Below the pieces are notes generated by a model that did not search any database, was not told the DNA's origin, and saw only the letters and a program-made list of their open reading frames with translations. From NCBI GenBank assembly GCA_016218085.1, contig JACREY010000017.1, positions 212,037 to 276,036 on the forward strand: a DNA stretch of 64,000 bases, written 5' to 3'. This document shows, piece after piece, positions 1 to 8,493 of the stretch (its first letter is position 1; each line of letters opens with the position of its first letter). This DNA is from Ignavibacteriota bacterium. GTDB taxonomy: Bacteria; Bacteroidota; Ignavibacteria; Tepidaquicellales; Tepidaquicellaceae. Made by a program: the position numbers and the translations under genes.

Positions 1-2144
1 TCCACTCTTAAATCAAGCCGGTGGTAATCAATATATCTCTCACCGTTGAATTTATCCATATTATAAACTCCCCTGCCGAGCGATTTTGATTTTGCGTTAT
101 CAAACGGAGTGTAAGGCCTGCCTCCTGCATATTTGAACTTAATTCCAATTAGCCAGTCATCCGCAACCTGATAACCTGCAATTACAGTGAACTGATGAGT
201 CGGATCGAATGCCGCAGGCTTTTCTCCGCCTGCAAGTGCCGTGAACCCGGACTTTGAATATGAATAAGTGAGCAGTCCGTAAATTCCGTTACCCGTAAGT
301 TTCTTCTGTAATGAAATATCCAGTCCCTTAATATCACCATAACCAGCACTTGTCGAAGCACCTACAAGATTAGGTCCGTAATTTGCTCCGCCGTCTATTA
401 AAATGTACCTCGGGTCATCTAGGCTTACCGGATAGCCGTTATATACTTTATGATAAATTTCAACTACTGCATTGAAAGAAGAGCTTAGCATGTGCTCTAT
501 TCCAAAAACATAATGCTCGCATTTAATGCTGTTCAGGTTTTTATTTTGAGAATTAGATGCCAGCCAAACATTTTCAGGACTCTGGCGGAAAATACCAAAA
601 GATGCGTTAATAGAGGTAGTTGGTAATACTTTGTATGAAACACCGATTCTCGGAGAGAATTCTGATTTCAACCTGATGTAATCAAAATAATCGAACCTGC
701 CGCCTACATTCACAATGATTTTTTCATTGAAGAGTTTACCCGTAAAATTAAGTGAAGAATAATACTTATTTGCATTTAATTTTGAACTAAAACGCAATTC
801 AGGAATCGGATACCCTTCCGGTGTTGTGTCTGCTTTTGCATACATATCACTTTTGAATATCAAATGTTTTCCGCCTGCACTGAAATTCATAAAAAGGTAA
901 TTACTCAGCTTGTAATTCAAATCGAATTTGAAGTTTGTTGTATTTTCATATGAATCGTTAAAATATTCCCTGATACCTGTTTTTGAAAAAATTAAATCGT
1001 CATAATAATCGGTACGTGTATTTGAAACTACCGCCTGCATATATCCTTTGTTAAATAATCTCGTATAATTTAATCCGGCGGTGTAAGAGTTCGTCCTGTC
1101 ATCTGAATCGTAGGGCCAGTCATTTACGGTTGTATTTTCATCGACCTTGAAATTTATTTTATCTATTGCCCCGAATCCAACTAGACTGAGAATGTTATTG
1201 TTGTCAAATTTATAATCAAGCTTCATATTTATATCCCAGTAATTCGGAACTGCGGTCAGGCGGATTGCGCTTTTAAGCAAATCGAGATAACTCCTTCTGA
1301 CCGAAAGAATATATGAGGATTTTTTCGAAATCGGACCTTCAAAAAGTCCTCCGAACCCTGCCATATTAAAATCAACATTGTTGATATAATTTGTTTTGCT
1401 CCCTTCCCTGAATTTAATGTCAACTACACTGGAAAGTTTATCGCCGTATTTTGAAATGAATCCGCCCGTATAAATATCGGCTTCGCGAATTAATTTGAGA
1501 TTAATAAACCCGATTGGTCCGCCTGTTGTGCCGAGCGAGCCGTAATGGTTTATGTTTGGAATTTCAATACCGTCAACAAGAAAAAGATTTTCGGAAGGTG
1601 AGCCGCCGCGAACAATTAAATCATTTCTCTGGTCGTTAACAAGCGATACTCCGGGTGCTGTCTGAAGCATTCTGGAAATATCTTCCGCCGCTCCCGGTGC
1701 GCGCCTGACCTCTTCATAGTCGAGATTAAGTGAACTGACATTTACATCTGAATTTTTCTGGAAGTAATTTGCTTCTACGTTTATATCTTCCGTCGTAATA
1801 TTTGTTGAGTTAAGCTCAACTACCACTACAACCGGTTTTGAAGAATAAACAACTATATCCGATAAATTCTTTGGTGTATATCCAATATTCGATACTTCGA
1901 TGCGGTATGTTCCGTAAATAAGTCTCTCGAATTTGAACTCACCATTTTTATCGGAACCGGTTTTTAAATCGGTATTAATAATTTTAATTACAGCTCCTTC
2001 GATTCCCTTTTGAGTTTCATTATCAATCACCTTGCCATAAATTATACCGTTATCTTTATCATTAATATCATCTGCGTTTGAAATCCTGTAAAATAAAAAC
2101 ATAATCAGTACTGCTGTTATAATCCTCATTGTAAATTTTTCCAT
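1..2144 (-). CDS. TonB-dependent receptor, C-terminus beyond window edge
   Basis: Outer-membrane receptor for energy-dependent import of an unknown ligand. Reading leftward from the ATG at 2144, about 714 residues are present and the reading frame stays open to base 1, so the last part of the barrel is missing. Residues 1-25 look like a signal peptide. About residues 33-115 form a carboxypeptidase-regulatory-like beta-sandwich (GKVIDNETQKGIEGAVIKI). The plug follows near 125-235 (APGVSLVNDQRNDLIVRGG, then FLVDGIEIPNINHYG), and barrel strands rich in aromatic residues run to the edge. An AGG lies 9 bases before the ATG at 2144 and supports that start; a second Met at 2129 is the alternative. 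The gene follows the tetR gene on the same strand and has a TetR-like operator in its leader, so the regulator probably controls it. The substrate cannot be read from the sequence. Confidence 0.9.
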   Translation of the reverse strand, partial: MEKFTMRIITAVLIMFLFYRISNADDINDKDNGIIYGKVIDNETQKGIEGAVIKIINTDLKTGSDKNGEFKFERLIYGTYRIEVSNIGYTPKNLSDIVVYSSKPVVVVVELNSTNITTEDINVEANYFQKNSDVNVSSLNLDYEEVRRAPGAAEDISRMLQTAPGVSLVNDQRNDLIVRGGSPSENLFLVDGIEIPNINHYGSLGTTGGPIGFINLKLIREADIYTGGFISKYGDKLSSVVDIKFREGSKTNYINNVDFNMAGFGGLFEGPISKKSSYILSVRRSYLDLLKSAIRLTAVPNYWDINMKLDYKFDNNNILSLVGFGAIDKINFKVDENTTVNDWPYDSDDRTNSYTAGLNYTRLFNKGYMQAVVSNTRTDYYDDLIFSKTGIREYFNDSYENTTNFKFDLNYKLSNYLFMNFSAGGKHLIFKSDMYAKADTTPEGYPIPELRFSSKLNANKYYSSLNFTGKLFNEKIIVNVGGRFDYFDYIRLKSEFSPRIGVSYKVLPTTSINASFGIFRQSPENVWLASNSQNKNLNSIKCEHYVFGIEHMLSSSFNAVVEIYHKVYNGYPVSLDDPRYILIDGGANYGPNLVGASTSAGYGDIKGLDISLQKKLTGNGIYGLLTYSYSKSGFTALAGGEKPAAFDPTHQFTVIAGYQVADDWLIGIKFKYAGGRPYTPFDNAKSKSLGRGVYNMDKFNGERYIDYHRLDLRV

Positions 2145-2185
2145 AATATATTACCTTTATTTAATTAATTACTTAATATTATTTA

Positions 2186-2200
2186 ATAAACATTGTTTAG
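2186..2200. promoter_or_regulatory. Putative TetR operator before the TonB receptor gene
   Basis: The imperfect palindrome ATAAACA-T-TGTTTAG lies in the 80-bp gap between tetR and the TonB receptor gene. Its core AACATTGTTTAG is repeated in front of tetR at 2861-2875. Two copies at the two promoters of one regulator and its neighbour are the usual sign of the regulator's own binding site. That the regulator binds here is inferred. Confidence 0.5.
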
Positions 2201-2224
2201 TATTTGGGCAAAAAAAATGTCCTC

Positions 2225-2830
2225 TTATTTTCTTACGTAATTATCTGCTAAAAAGTTTAGTGCACCGTCAATTAAATTTTGTTGAACCTCTTTAGGGATA
2301 AGAAATCCTCTTTTTATAACAATAGATGCTATTCCGTGAACATATGACCACATAGAAAAAGCAGCAATCTCCAAATCCATAGATTTCATTATACCGGCAT
2401 CCATACAGCTTTTAATATTATCCTTAAGCTGCTGGTATGAATCAAGCTCGGCTTTATAATCATCGAGGCACTCCTGCTTCATTGGAGAATCCATCAGAAA
2501 CATCAATTCATAATATTCCCTGTTGCTAAGAGCAAAATCAATATAAGTTTTCCCGTGTGCAGTAAGCCTTTCCAGCGGATCTTCTATATCCTGTATTTTT
2601 AATTGGAATTTATGAAATTTCTCGAATGCCATTTTTTGCAGAGTAAACAGTATTTCATCTTTATCTTTAAAATAAAGATAAATTGTAGCCGGGCTGTATT
2701 CGATTCTTTCGGCAAGCTTTCTAATAGTCATATTTTTGTAACCAACTTCTATAAATAGCTGCATCGCTGAATCAAGTATCAGCTTTTCCATTTCCTTTTT
2801 TTCGCGGTCTTTTCTTTCTGATATACCCAT
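2225..2830 (-). CDS. TetR/AcrR family transcriptional regulator
   Basis: A 201-residue one-component repressor. Residues 14-62 form the TetR N-terminal domain with its helix-turn-helix at about 34-53 (MTIRKLAERIEYSPATIYLY) and the usual YFKDKDEIL turn. The C-terminal ligand domain contains a SYVHGIASI stretch near residues 162-170, like the WHG-type TetR C-terminal domain. It is encoded immediately upstream of the TonB receptor gene on the same strand. Matching palindromes lie before both genes, which suggests autoregulation plus control of the receptor. Regulators of this subtype often sense fatty or aromatic compounds, but nothing in the sequence identifies the ligand. Confidence 0.9.
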   Translation of the reverse strand: MGISERKDREKKEMEKLILDSAMQLFIEVGYKNMTIRKLAERIEYSPATIYLYFKDKDEILFTLQKMAFEKFHKFQLKIQDIEDPLERLTAHGKTYIDFALSNREYYELMFLMDSPMKQECLDDYKAELDSYQQLKDNIKSCMDAGIMKSMDLEIAAFSMWSYVHGIASIVIKRGFLIPKEVQQNLIDGALNFLADNYVRK

Positions 2831-2842
2831 AAGTTTTATTTG

Positions 2843-2875
2843 CTGAACAATGCAAATATACTGAACATTGTTTAG
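2843..2875. promoter_or_regulatory. Putative TetR operator before tetR
   Basis: A near-perfect palindrome CTGAACA-T-TGTTTAG sits at 2861-2875, about 31 bp before the tetR start. A further half-site CTGAACAATG lies at 2843-2852. The core matches the site at 2186-2200. Location in the tetR promoter suggests autorepression. Confidence 0.55.
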
Positions 2876-2950
2876 TTTGTCAAGAGAAAATTCTTTTCCT
2901 TAAAAATTAAATTTAATTTTTCCTTGATTATAAAAATTAATATTATTACG

Positions 2951-2968
2951 TTTCGATAAAAAACGAAA
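2951..2968. promoter_or_regulatory. Short inverted repeat at the arsR start, possible operator
   Basis: TTTCG (2951-2955) and CGAAA (2964-2968) form a short inverted repeat that ends on the arsR start codon. The position fits autoregulation by ArsR, but the repeat is short and no second copy was found, so this is tentative. Confidence 0.3.
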
Positions 2969-3321
2969 TGAACACTTTATCAATTCAGGAAAATATTTTT
3001 AAAGCGCTATCTGATAAGAGCAGGCTCAGAATTATAAAGATGCTTCAGAAAAAACCTCTTTGCGTCTGCGAAATAAAAGAAATACTTCAGCTGGCTACAT
3101 CGACAGTGTCAAATCACTTAAGCGTTCTATGCGACGCAGGCCTTGTAAACAGTGAAAAAGACGGGAAGTGGATGAATTACAGCATCAATACCGAACCAAA
3201 AAATAACATGATTTCTTCGGCATTATTATATTTGCAATTTATTTTGGAAGACGATGAAACTATCCTAAATGACAGGCGTATTATATCAAATGTGGACAGG
3301 AACGTGCTGTGCTGCAAGTAA
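2968..3321 (+). CDS. arsR: ArsR-type metalloregulator of the arsenic genes
   Basis: A 117-residue winged-helix repressor of the ArsR/SmtB family. The recognition helix region is at about 44-60 (TSTVSNHLSVLCDAGLV). The metal-site signature LCVCEI carries Cys32 and Cys34, the classical arsenite-sensing position next to the DNA-binding helices. Extra cysteines occur at 55 and in the C-terminal VLCCK. It is the first gene of the rightward arsenic cluster, 36 bases ahead of arsM. The family releases DNA when As(III) bridges the cysteines, so the downstream genes are expected to be arsenite-induced. Family and role are secure; the exact operator is not. Confidence 0.93.
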   Translation: MNTLSIQENIFKALSDKSRLRIIKMLQKKPLCVCEIKEILQLATSTVSNHLSVLCDAGLVNSEKDGKWMNYSINTEPKNNMISSALLYLQFILEDDETILNDRRIISNVDRNVLCCK

Positions 3322-3357
3322 ATCTTATTTCGTTAATTATAAAAACAACTAAAGTTT

Positions 3358-4233
3358 ATGGAAAACAAAGAAAACATAAAAGAAATGGTCCGCGAAAAAT
3401 ATGCGGATATAGCAAATCAAAATAAAATCGTAAATGAATCTTCCTGCTGTGGAGTAGGAAGCTGCACTGGAGTTGATTATACGGTTTTTTCTGAAGATTA
3501 TTCAAAACTTAAAGGCTATAATCCTGATGCGGATTTAGGGCTTGGATGCGGATTGCCGACGGAATTCGCGCTTATTAAAGAAGGCGATACTGTTATTGAC
3601 CTCGGCTCGGGTGCGGGAAATGATGCATTTGTAGCCAGAGCAATAGCAGGCGAAAACGGTAAAGTAATCGGAATAGATTTTACAGAAGAAATGATAGGAA
3701 AAGCAAGAGCAAATGCGGATAAGCTGGGATTCAACAATGTGGAATTCAGATTTGGAGATATTGAAAAAATGCCGGTAACCTCAAACAAAGCTGATGTTAT
3801 TATAAGCAACTGCGTGCTTAATCTTGTACCTGATAAAACAAAAGCGTTTAAAGAGATATTCAGGGTACTGAAACCCGGCGGACATTTTTCGGTTTCGGAT
3901 ATAGTAACCATTGGTGAACTTCCCGATTCAGTTAAATCTGTTGCAGAACTTTACGCAGGATGCGTTGCGGGAGCAATAAAACAGGAAGAATACCTTAAGA
4001 TAATAGAAGATACGGGTTTTGCGAATATAAAAGTTCAAAAGGAAAGAGTTATTACAATTCCGGATGAAATAATGTTGAAATTTATTTCACAAAAAGACCT
4101 GGACGGTTTAAAGGAAAAAGGAATTAATCTGGTCAGCATAAATGTATATGCCGATAAACCATTGGGTTTTGAAATTCCGGTTGTTAATAACGATTTAGAA
4201 AAATCCTGCGGCTGCGGGGATGGTTGCTGTTAA
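3358..4233 (+). CDS. arsM: Arsenite S-adenosylmethionine methyltransferase
   Basis: A 291-residue class I methyltransferase that methylates As(III). SAM motif I is DLGSGAGND at 81-89. Three cysteines sit where ArsM enzymes bind arsenite: Cys64 (GLGCGLP), Cys152 (SNCVLNL) and Cys202 (AGCVAG). The N-terminal SSCCGVGSC motif and the C-terminal CGCGDGCC tail are typical of bacterial ArsM. It lies between arsR and arsC on the same strand with gaps of 36 and 16 bases. Methylated arsenic can be volatilised or exported. All expected motifs are present and the length is normal. Confidence 0.95.
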   Translation: MENKENIKEMVREKYADIANQNKIVNESSCCGVGSCTGVDYTVFSEDYSKLKGYNPDADLGLGCGLPTEFALIKEGDTVIDLGSGAGNDAFVARAIAGENGKVIGIDFTEEMIGKARANADKLGFNNVEFRFGDIEKMPVTSNKADVIISNCVLNLVPDKTKAFKEIFRVLKPGGHFSVSDIVTIGELPDSVKSVAELYAGCVAGAIKQEEYLKIIEDTGFANIKVQKERVITIPDEIMLKFISQKDLDGLKEKGINLVSINVYADKPLGFEIPVVNNDLEKSCGCGDGCC

Positions 4234-4249
4234 ATAAAATAAAATTATA

Positions 4250-4678
4250 ATGGATAAAATAAAAGTTCTGTTCGTTTGCATTCACAATAGCGCAAGAAGC
4301 CAGATGGCAGAAGCATTTTTAAACACACTCGGCGGAGATAGATTTTCCGCCGAAAGTGCAGGACTTGAACCGGGAACTTTGAATCCGCTCGTTGTTAAAT
4401 CAATGGCAGATGCTGGTATAGACATTTCACAAAACAAGACAAACGATGTTTTCGAATTTTTCAAAGAAGGCAGAAGATATAATTATGTAATAACCGTGTG
4501 CGACGAAGCATCAGGAGAAAGATGTCCGATTTTTCCGGGCGCCTTGAAAAAACTTAACTGGTCATTTCCTGACCCTTCAGCTTTTATGGGAACGGAGGAA
4601 GAAAAGCTGATGAAAATTGCGGAAGTAAGAAATGCAATAAAATTAAGAATAAAAGAGTTCATTATCACTTCAAATTAA
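4250..4678 (+). CDS. arsC: Arsenate reductase, thioredoxin-coupled LMW-phosphatase type
   Basis: A 142-residue enzyme that reduces arsenate to arsenite in the cytoplasm. The phosphatase P-loop CIHNSAR gives nucleophile Cys10 and Arg16. The relay cysteines Cys84 and Cys92 ([10 protein letters not shown]) match the second and third redox cysteines of thioredoxin-dependent ArsC. The DP motif near residue 108 supplies the general acid. Presence of the relay cysteines argues for thioredoxin rather than glutaredoxin coupling, which fits the mini-thioredoxin gene 10 bases downstream. Part of the ars cluster between arsM and that thioredoxin. Confidence 0.93.
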   Translation: MDKIKVLFVCIHNSARSQMAEAFLNTLGGDRFSAESAGLEPGTLNPLVVKSMADAGIDISQNKTNDVFEFFKEGRRYNYVITVCDEASGERCPIFPGALKKLNWSFPDPSAFMGTEEEKLMKIAEVRNAIKLRIKEFIITSN

Positions 4679-4688
4679 ATAAAAAGTT

Positions 4689-4928
4689 ATGGTTGAAATA
4701 AAAGTACTCGGCACGGGTTGCGCAAGATGCAACGAACTTGAAAAATTGTGCTACAATGTTGCCGCAGAAAATAATATAGATGCTGATATTAAAAAAGTAT
4801 CAGACTTAAAAGAAATAATGTCTTATGGAATAATGCAGACACCGGGACTGGTAATAAACGGAAAAGTTAAAATCAGCGGAAAACTTCCGACTTCATCTAC
4901 ACTGCTTAACTGGATGAAGGAAAATTAA
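4689..4928 (+). CDS. Small CxxC thioredoxin-family protein (redox-active disulfide protein 2 type)
   Basis: A 79-residue stand-alone mini-thioredoxin. The active site is CARC at 11-14 after the first beta strand (VLGTGCARC), and the cis-proline is in QTPGLVI near 52. Such proteins commonly sit beside permeases of the ArsP/YraQ type, exactly as here, where the permease starts 17 bases downstream. It could pass electrons to ArsC or handle the thiol-bound substrate of the permease; the sequence does not decide. A clear paralogue is encoded at 7842-8081. Confidence 0.88.
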   Translation: MVEIKVLGTGCARCNELEKLCYNVAAENNIDADIKKVSDLKEIMSYGIMQTPGLVINGKVKISGKLPTSSTLLNWMKEN

Positions 4929-4944
4929 TTAATTTACTTGCAGA

Positions 4945-5964
4945 GTGAAGTATAAAAAAAAGTTATGGACAGTAATTCTGCTTTTGGTTATCTGGGTTGG
5001 AATATACTTTAACCTTGAAAAACTATCGGCACTTATTAATGATATCTCAGGGCTTTCTTCCATAAAAGAAGGTTATGCCCGATCGATAGAATTTTTCATA
5101 TTCGAAGTTCCAAAAGTCATTTTACTGCTTACTTTAATAGTTTTCCTTATGGGAATTGTTCGCTCTTATTTTTCTCCCGAAAAAACACGTGCACTGCTCG
5201 AAAAGAAATCCTTATTTCTTGGAAATGTTCTTGCATCTGTACTTGGAATTTTTACTCCCTTTTGTTCCTGCTCGGCAGTGCCACTTTTTATAGGATTTGT
5301 GGAGGCGGGCATTCCGCTTGGAGTTACGCTTTCGTTCCTTATATCAGCACCAATGATAAATGAAGTAGCTCTTGTTCTGCTGTTTGGTTTATTCGGATGG
5401 AAAACTGCCGCGATATATATTTCCACAGGATTACTTATCGCAATATTTTCGGGATATATAATCGGAAAACTAAAACTGGAAAAATTTGTCGAGCCCTGGG
5501 TTTACGAAATTAAAAGCGGCAAGAGGGAAAACGAAGAAGAAAAAATTACTTTCGGAGACAGAATAGATAGCGGTTACATTGCCGTTAAAGATATTGTAAG
5601 TAAAGTTTGGATTTATATTATTATAGGTGTAGGTGTTGGTTCATTTGCGCACGGATATGTTCCGGAAGATTTCATGGCAGGACTGATGGGAAAATCGGCG
5701 TGGTGGTCGGTTCCCGTTTCGGTATTAATAGGGATTCCGCTTTATTCTAATGCCGCGGGAATAATTCCAATCGTACAGGTCTTGCTCGAAAAAGGAGCCT
5801 CGCTTGGTACTGCTCTGGCATTTATGATGTCCGTAATCGGCCTCTCTTTGCCTGAAGCGGTTATACTTAAAAAAGTTTTGAAACTGCCAATGATTTTTAT
5901 TTTCTTCGGAATAGTCGGGTTAGGAATAATAATCGTGGGATATATTTTTAATTTAATTTATTAG
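4945..5964 (+). CDS. ArsP/YraQ-type permease (DUF318)
   Basis: A 339-residue inner-membrane protein with roughly eight to ten hydrophobic helices in two halves. The family signature FTPFCSCSAVPLFIG begins near residue 103 and contains the paired cysteines of FCSC (107 and 109). SAPMINEVAL follows. The second half has the matching IPLYSNAAGIIP. Members export methylated or trivalent organoarsenicals (ArsP), and others have unknown substrates. The position after arsM fits export of methylarsenite. The start is GTG at 4945, 17 bases after the thioredoxin stop. Assignment to the permease family is secure; the ArsP function is inferred from context. Confidence 0.85.
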   Translation: MKYKKKLWTVILLLVIWVGIYFNLEKLSALINDISGLSSIKEGYARSIEFFIFEVPKVILLLTLIVFLMGIVRSYFSPEKTRALLEKKSLFLGNVLASVLGIFTPFCSCSAVPLFIGFVEAGIPLGVTLSFLISAPMINEVALVLLFGLFGWKTAAIYISTGLLIAIFSGYIIGKLKLEKFVEPWVYEIKSGKRENEEEKITFGDRIDSGYIAVKDIVSKVWIYIIIGVGVGSFAHGYVPEDFMAGLMGKSAWWSVPVSVLIGIPLYSNAAGIIPIVQVLLEKGASLGTALAFMMSVIGLSLPEAVILKKVLKLPMIFIFFGIVGLGIIIVGYIFNLIY

Positions 5965-5996
5965 ATGATATTTTTTAAAATTTTATAAATCAATAG

Positions 5997-6048
5997 CCAC
6001 GACTTTTAAATCGTGGAAAGATTTTTTAAAAAACAAGGGCTTTAGCCC
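5997..6048. repeat. Paired REP-like hairpins before acr3
   Basis: Two short perfect hairpins lie in the 93-bp gap between the permease and acr3. The first has arms CCACGA (5997-6002) and TCGTGG (6011-6016). The second is GGGCT-TT-AGCCC (6037-6048). Paired compact hairpins like this are typical of dispersed REP-type intergenic repeats. They could also modulate read-through into acr3. Confidence 0.55.
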
Positions 6049-6057
6049 ATAACTGTA

Positions 6058-7140
6058 ATGGAAAAAATTACTAAAAAACTTTCTTTCTTAGACAGGTATT
6101 TAACACTCTGGATATTTACCGCAATGCTTTTAGCGGTTTTCATTGGATATTTGTTTCCGGGTGTTGCGGGATTCTGGAATATTTTTCAGTCGGGAACGAC
6201 CAATATTCCGATTGCAATCGGTCTAATTTTAATGATGTATCCCCCACTTGCAAAAGTAAGATACGAAGAACTCGGTGAAGTATTCAGAAACTATAAAATT
6301 TTATCTTTATCCCTTATCCAAAACTGGATTATAGGTCCGATACTTATGTTCTTTCTTGCTATTCTGTTTCTTCAAAATGATTCGCATTATATGACCGGGC
6401 TGATATTAATCGGACTGGCAAGATGTATTGCTATGGTGATAGTATGGAATGAACTTGCAAAAGGCGATACAGAATACGCTGCAGGTCTTGTTGCTTTCAA
6501 TTCAATTTTCCAGGTGCTTTTCTTCTCCGTTTATGCTTACATTTTTATCACTGTCCTGCCGCCGATATTCGGTTTATCAGGTTTTGTTGTTAATATTACA
6601 ATCGGACAAATTGCAGAAAGCGTTTTTATATATCTCGGAATACCTTTCATAGCAGGAGTTTTAACAAGGTTAATTCTGGTCAAAGCAAAAGGCAAAGAGT
6701 GGTATCACACAAAATTTATTCCAAAAATCAGTCCGATTACTTTAATAGCTCTTTTGTTCACTATATTCGTTATGTTTTCTCTGAAAGGCGAAATGATTAT
6801 TAAAATTCCACTGGATGTAATCAGAATTGCAATTCCTCTTATAATATATTTTGTAGTAATGTTTTTCGTATCCTTTTTTATGGGAAAGAAAATCGGTGCA
6901 GATTACTCAAAGACAGCAACATTGTCTTTTACTGCGGCGAGCAATAACTTTGAACTTGCAATCGCCGTAGCTGTAGCGGTTTTCGGTATTAATTCGGGTG
7001 AGGCATTTGCCGCTGTTATCGGACCGCTGGTGGAAGTGCCTGTATTAATCAGTCTTGTTAACGTAGCATTACGGCTTCAAAAAAAATATTTCAAAACAAC
7101 AGAAGGGGGAAATATTAAATCTCCCGATTTATGTCCTTAA
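6058..7140 (+). CDS. acr3: Arsenite efflux transporter, ACR3 family
   Basis: A 360-residue, ten-helix arsenite exporter of the bile-acid/arsenite transporter superfamily. It opens with the family's usual [15 protein letters not shown]. The essential cysteine of ACR3 proteins is in [13 protein letters not shown] (Cys123). The late [15 protein letters not shown] motif, typical of the C-terminal half, is intact. It exports As(III) produced by ArsC. The gene follows the permease after a 93-bp gap containing REP-like hairpins and is the last of the canonical arsenic genes. Confidence 0.94.
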   Translation: MEKITKKLSFLDRYLTLWIFTAMLLAVFIGYLFPGVAGFWNIFQSGTTNIPIAIGLILMMYPPLAKVRYEELGEVFRNYKILSLSLIQNWIIGPILMFFLAILFLQNDSHYMTGLILIGLARCIAMVIVWNELAKGDTEYAAGLVAFNSIFQVLFFSVYAYIFITVLPPIFGLSGFVVNITIGQIAESVFIYLGIPFIAGVLTRLILVKAKGKEWYHTKFIPKISPITLIALLFTIFVMFSLKGEMIIKIPLDVIRIAIPLIIYFVVMFFVSFFMGKKIGADYSKTATLSFTAASNNFELAIAVAVAVFGINSGEAFAAVIGPLVEVPVLISLVNVALRLQKKYFKTTEGGNIKSPDLCP

Positions 7141-7151
7141 TAATAGATTAT

Positions 7152-7553
7152 ATGAAAAAAATATTCTTAATTTTTATTTTAGCTTTGTTCATAATTTCCT
7201 GCAAAAAAGAAGATATTAAAACGGAGAGTGGAATTTCCTTTACGATGTATTACTTCCATCCTACTGCCCGGTGCGAAAGCTGTATTAATATAGAAAATTT
7301 TACAAAAGAATTAATTGAGACAAAATACAATAAAGAACCAAAAATAAAGTTTATTGCTTTAAACATCGAAGATACTCAAAACGAACATTTCAGGAAAGAT
7401 TTCAGTCTGAAATTCAGTTCAGTTGTTTTGACAAAACAAAAGGATAATAAAGAAGAAAAATATAAGAATCTCGATAGCATCTGGACATACAGCGGTAACA
7501 AAGAAGGTTTTATAAAATATATGGATTCCGAAATAAAGGAATTTATTAAATGA
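7152..7553 (+). CDS. Thioredoxin-like lipoprotein
   Basis: About 133 residues when started at the ATG at 7152, 12 bases after the acr3 stop. An upstream in-frame ATG at 7131 overlaps acr3 and would spoil the signal peptide, so it is less likely. MKKIFLIFILALFIISC is a lipoprotein signal with lipidated Cys17. A CESC motif (Cys41, Cys44) follows a FTMYYFHPTAR strand, which fits a thioredoxin-fold active site facing the periplasm. No cis-Pro loop is obvious, so the fold call is moderate. It sits between acr3 and the tandem repeat block. Confidence 0.7.
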   Translation: MKKIFLIFILALFIISCKKEDIKTESGISFTMYYFHPTARCESCINIENFTKELIETKYNKEPKIKFIALNIEDTQNEHFRKDFSLKFSSVVLTKQKDNKEEKYKNLDSIWTYSGNKEGFIKYMDSEIKEFIK

Positions 7554-7793
7554 TTAGAAAAATATAAAAACCCCGTAGGGGTAACCTGTTTGTAGAACAT
7601 TAGGTATAATATGATTAGAAATATATAAAAACCCCATAGGGGTAACCTGTTTGTAGTACATTAGATACAATATGATTAGAAAAATATAAAAACCCCATAG
7701 AGGTAACCTGTTTGTAGTACAATAGATACAATATGATTAGAAAAATATAAAAACCCCGTAGGGGTAACCTGTTTGTAGGACATCAGATACAAT
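7550..7793. repeat. Four tandem copies of a 61-bp hairpin repeat
   Basis: Four direct repeats start at 7550, 7611, 7672 and 7733 with an exact 61-bp period. Each begins ATGATTAGAAA, carries a CCCC-GTA-GGGG-like hairpin, then AACCTGTTTGTAG. A fifth, degenerate relative with GCTCC-GTA-GGAGC and CCTGTTAG follows at about 7800-7830. The first copy overlaps the stop codon of the lipoprotein gene. No open reading frame is credible here. Hairpin plus conserved tail suggests a REP-type dispersed element that has amplified locally. Confidence 0.88.
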
Positions 7794-7841
7794 AATTTTC
7801 AAGCTCCGTAGGAGCGGCCTGTTAGAAATAAAATTAGAAAA

Positions 7842-8081
7842 ATGATAATAAAAATTCTCGGTTCCGGTTGCAGCAGGTGTGAAAAACTTTTTAAAAAAGT
7901 AAATTCAGTTGTGAAAAGCAACATTATTAATGCCGAAGTTATTAAGACCGAAGATATAAAAGAAATTGCGAAATACGGAATAATGATGACTCCCGGATTG
8001 GTGATAAACGAAAAACTTGTATGCTCAATCAACGTTCCCTCTGAAAAAGATATTTTAAAATATATTAACGAAAACTCTTAA
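7842..8081 (+). CDS. Small CxxC thioredoxin-family protein, paralogue
   Basis: A 79-residue mini-thioredoxin with active site CSRC (Cys10, Cys13) after a GSG turn and a cis-proline loop MMTPGLVINEK. It has the same length and pattern as the protein at 4689-4928 (YGIMxTPGLVIN in both), so the two are paralogues within one cluster. It is encoded ten bases before a thioredoxin lipoprotein gene and two genes before ccdA. It may shuttle electrons in the cytoplasm towards the CcdA-like membrane protein; that is inference. Confidence 0.87.
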   Translation: MIIKILGSGCSRCEKLFKKVNSVVKSNIINAEVIKTEDIKEIAKYGIMMTPGLVINEKLVCSINVPSEKDILKYINENS

Positions 8082-8090
8082 AAAATTGTT

Positions 8091-8492
8091 ATGAAAAAAC
8101 AAATTACAATTCTAATTTTTCTATTCATTATTATTGCATCCTGCAAAAAAAGCAATACGGAAAACACAACACACTCTTCGGGTATTAGTAATTCCGATTC
8201 GGCAAAATTCAAAATCGAATTTGTCGAGCTTGGTTCTGTAAACTGCGTCCCCTGTAAAAAAATGCAGCCGGTGATGAAAAACATAGAAACAAAATACAAA
8301 GGACTCGTAAAAGTGACATTTCACGATGTGTGGAAAGACACAAAAAAATCTGAAGAATACGGAATTGATCTGATTCCAACTCAGGTATTCAAAGATGCAA
8401 GCGGAAAAGAAATTTTCAGGCACCAGGGATTTTTCGCGGAAGAAGAGATAGATAAATTTTTACAGTCACAGGGAGTAAACATACCACAATAA
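8091..8492 (+). CDS. Thioredoxin-fold lipoprotein
   Basis: A 133-residue periplasm-facing lipoprotein. The signal peptide ends in a lipobox with Cys18 (IIIASC). After a Ser/Thr-rich linker comes a thioredoxin domain with active site CVPC (Cys52, Cys55) and a cis-proline in LIPTQVF. It is followed after one base by the ccdA-like gene, a pairing that points to reduction of this protein by CcdA. Likely role: thiol-disulfide exchange at the cell surface or periplasm. Confidence 0.85.
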   Translation: MKKQITILIFLFIIIASCKKSNTENTTHSSGISNSDSAKFKIEFVELGSVNCVPCKKMQPVMKNIETKYKGLVKVTFHDVWKDTKKSEEYGIDLIPTQVFKDASGKEIFRHQGFFAEEEIDKFLQSQGVNIPQ

Positions 8493-8493
8493 T

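Noticed and set aside
7550..7830. CRISPR array suggested by regular repeats
   Set aside because: The repeats are directly adjacent with no unique spacers, the unit is 61 bp, and no cas genes are near.
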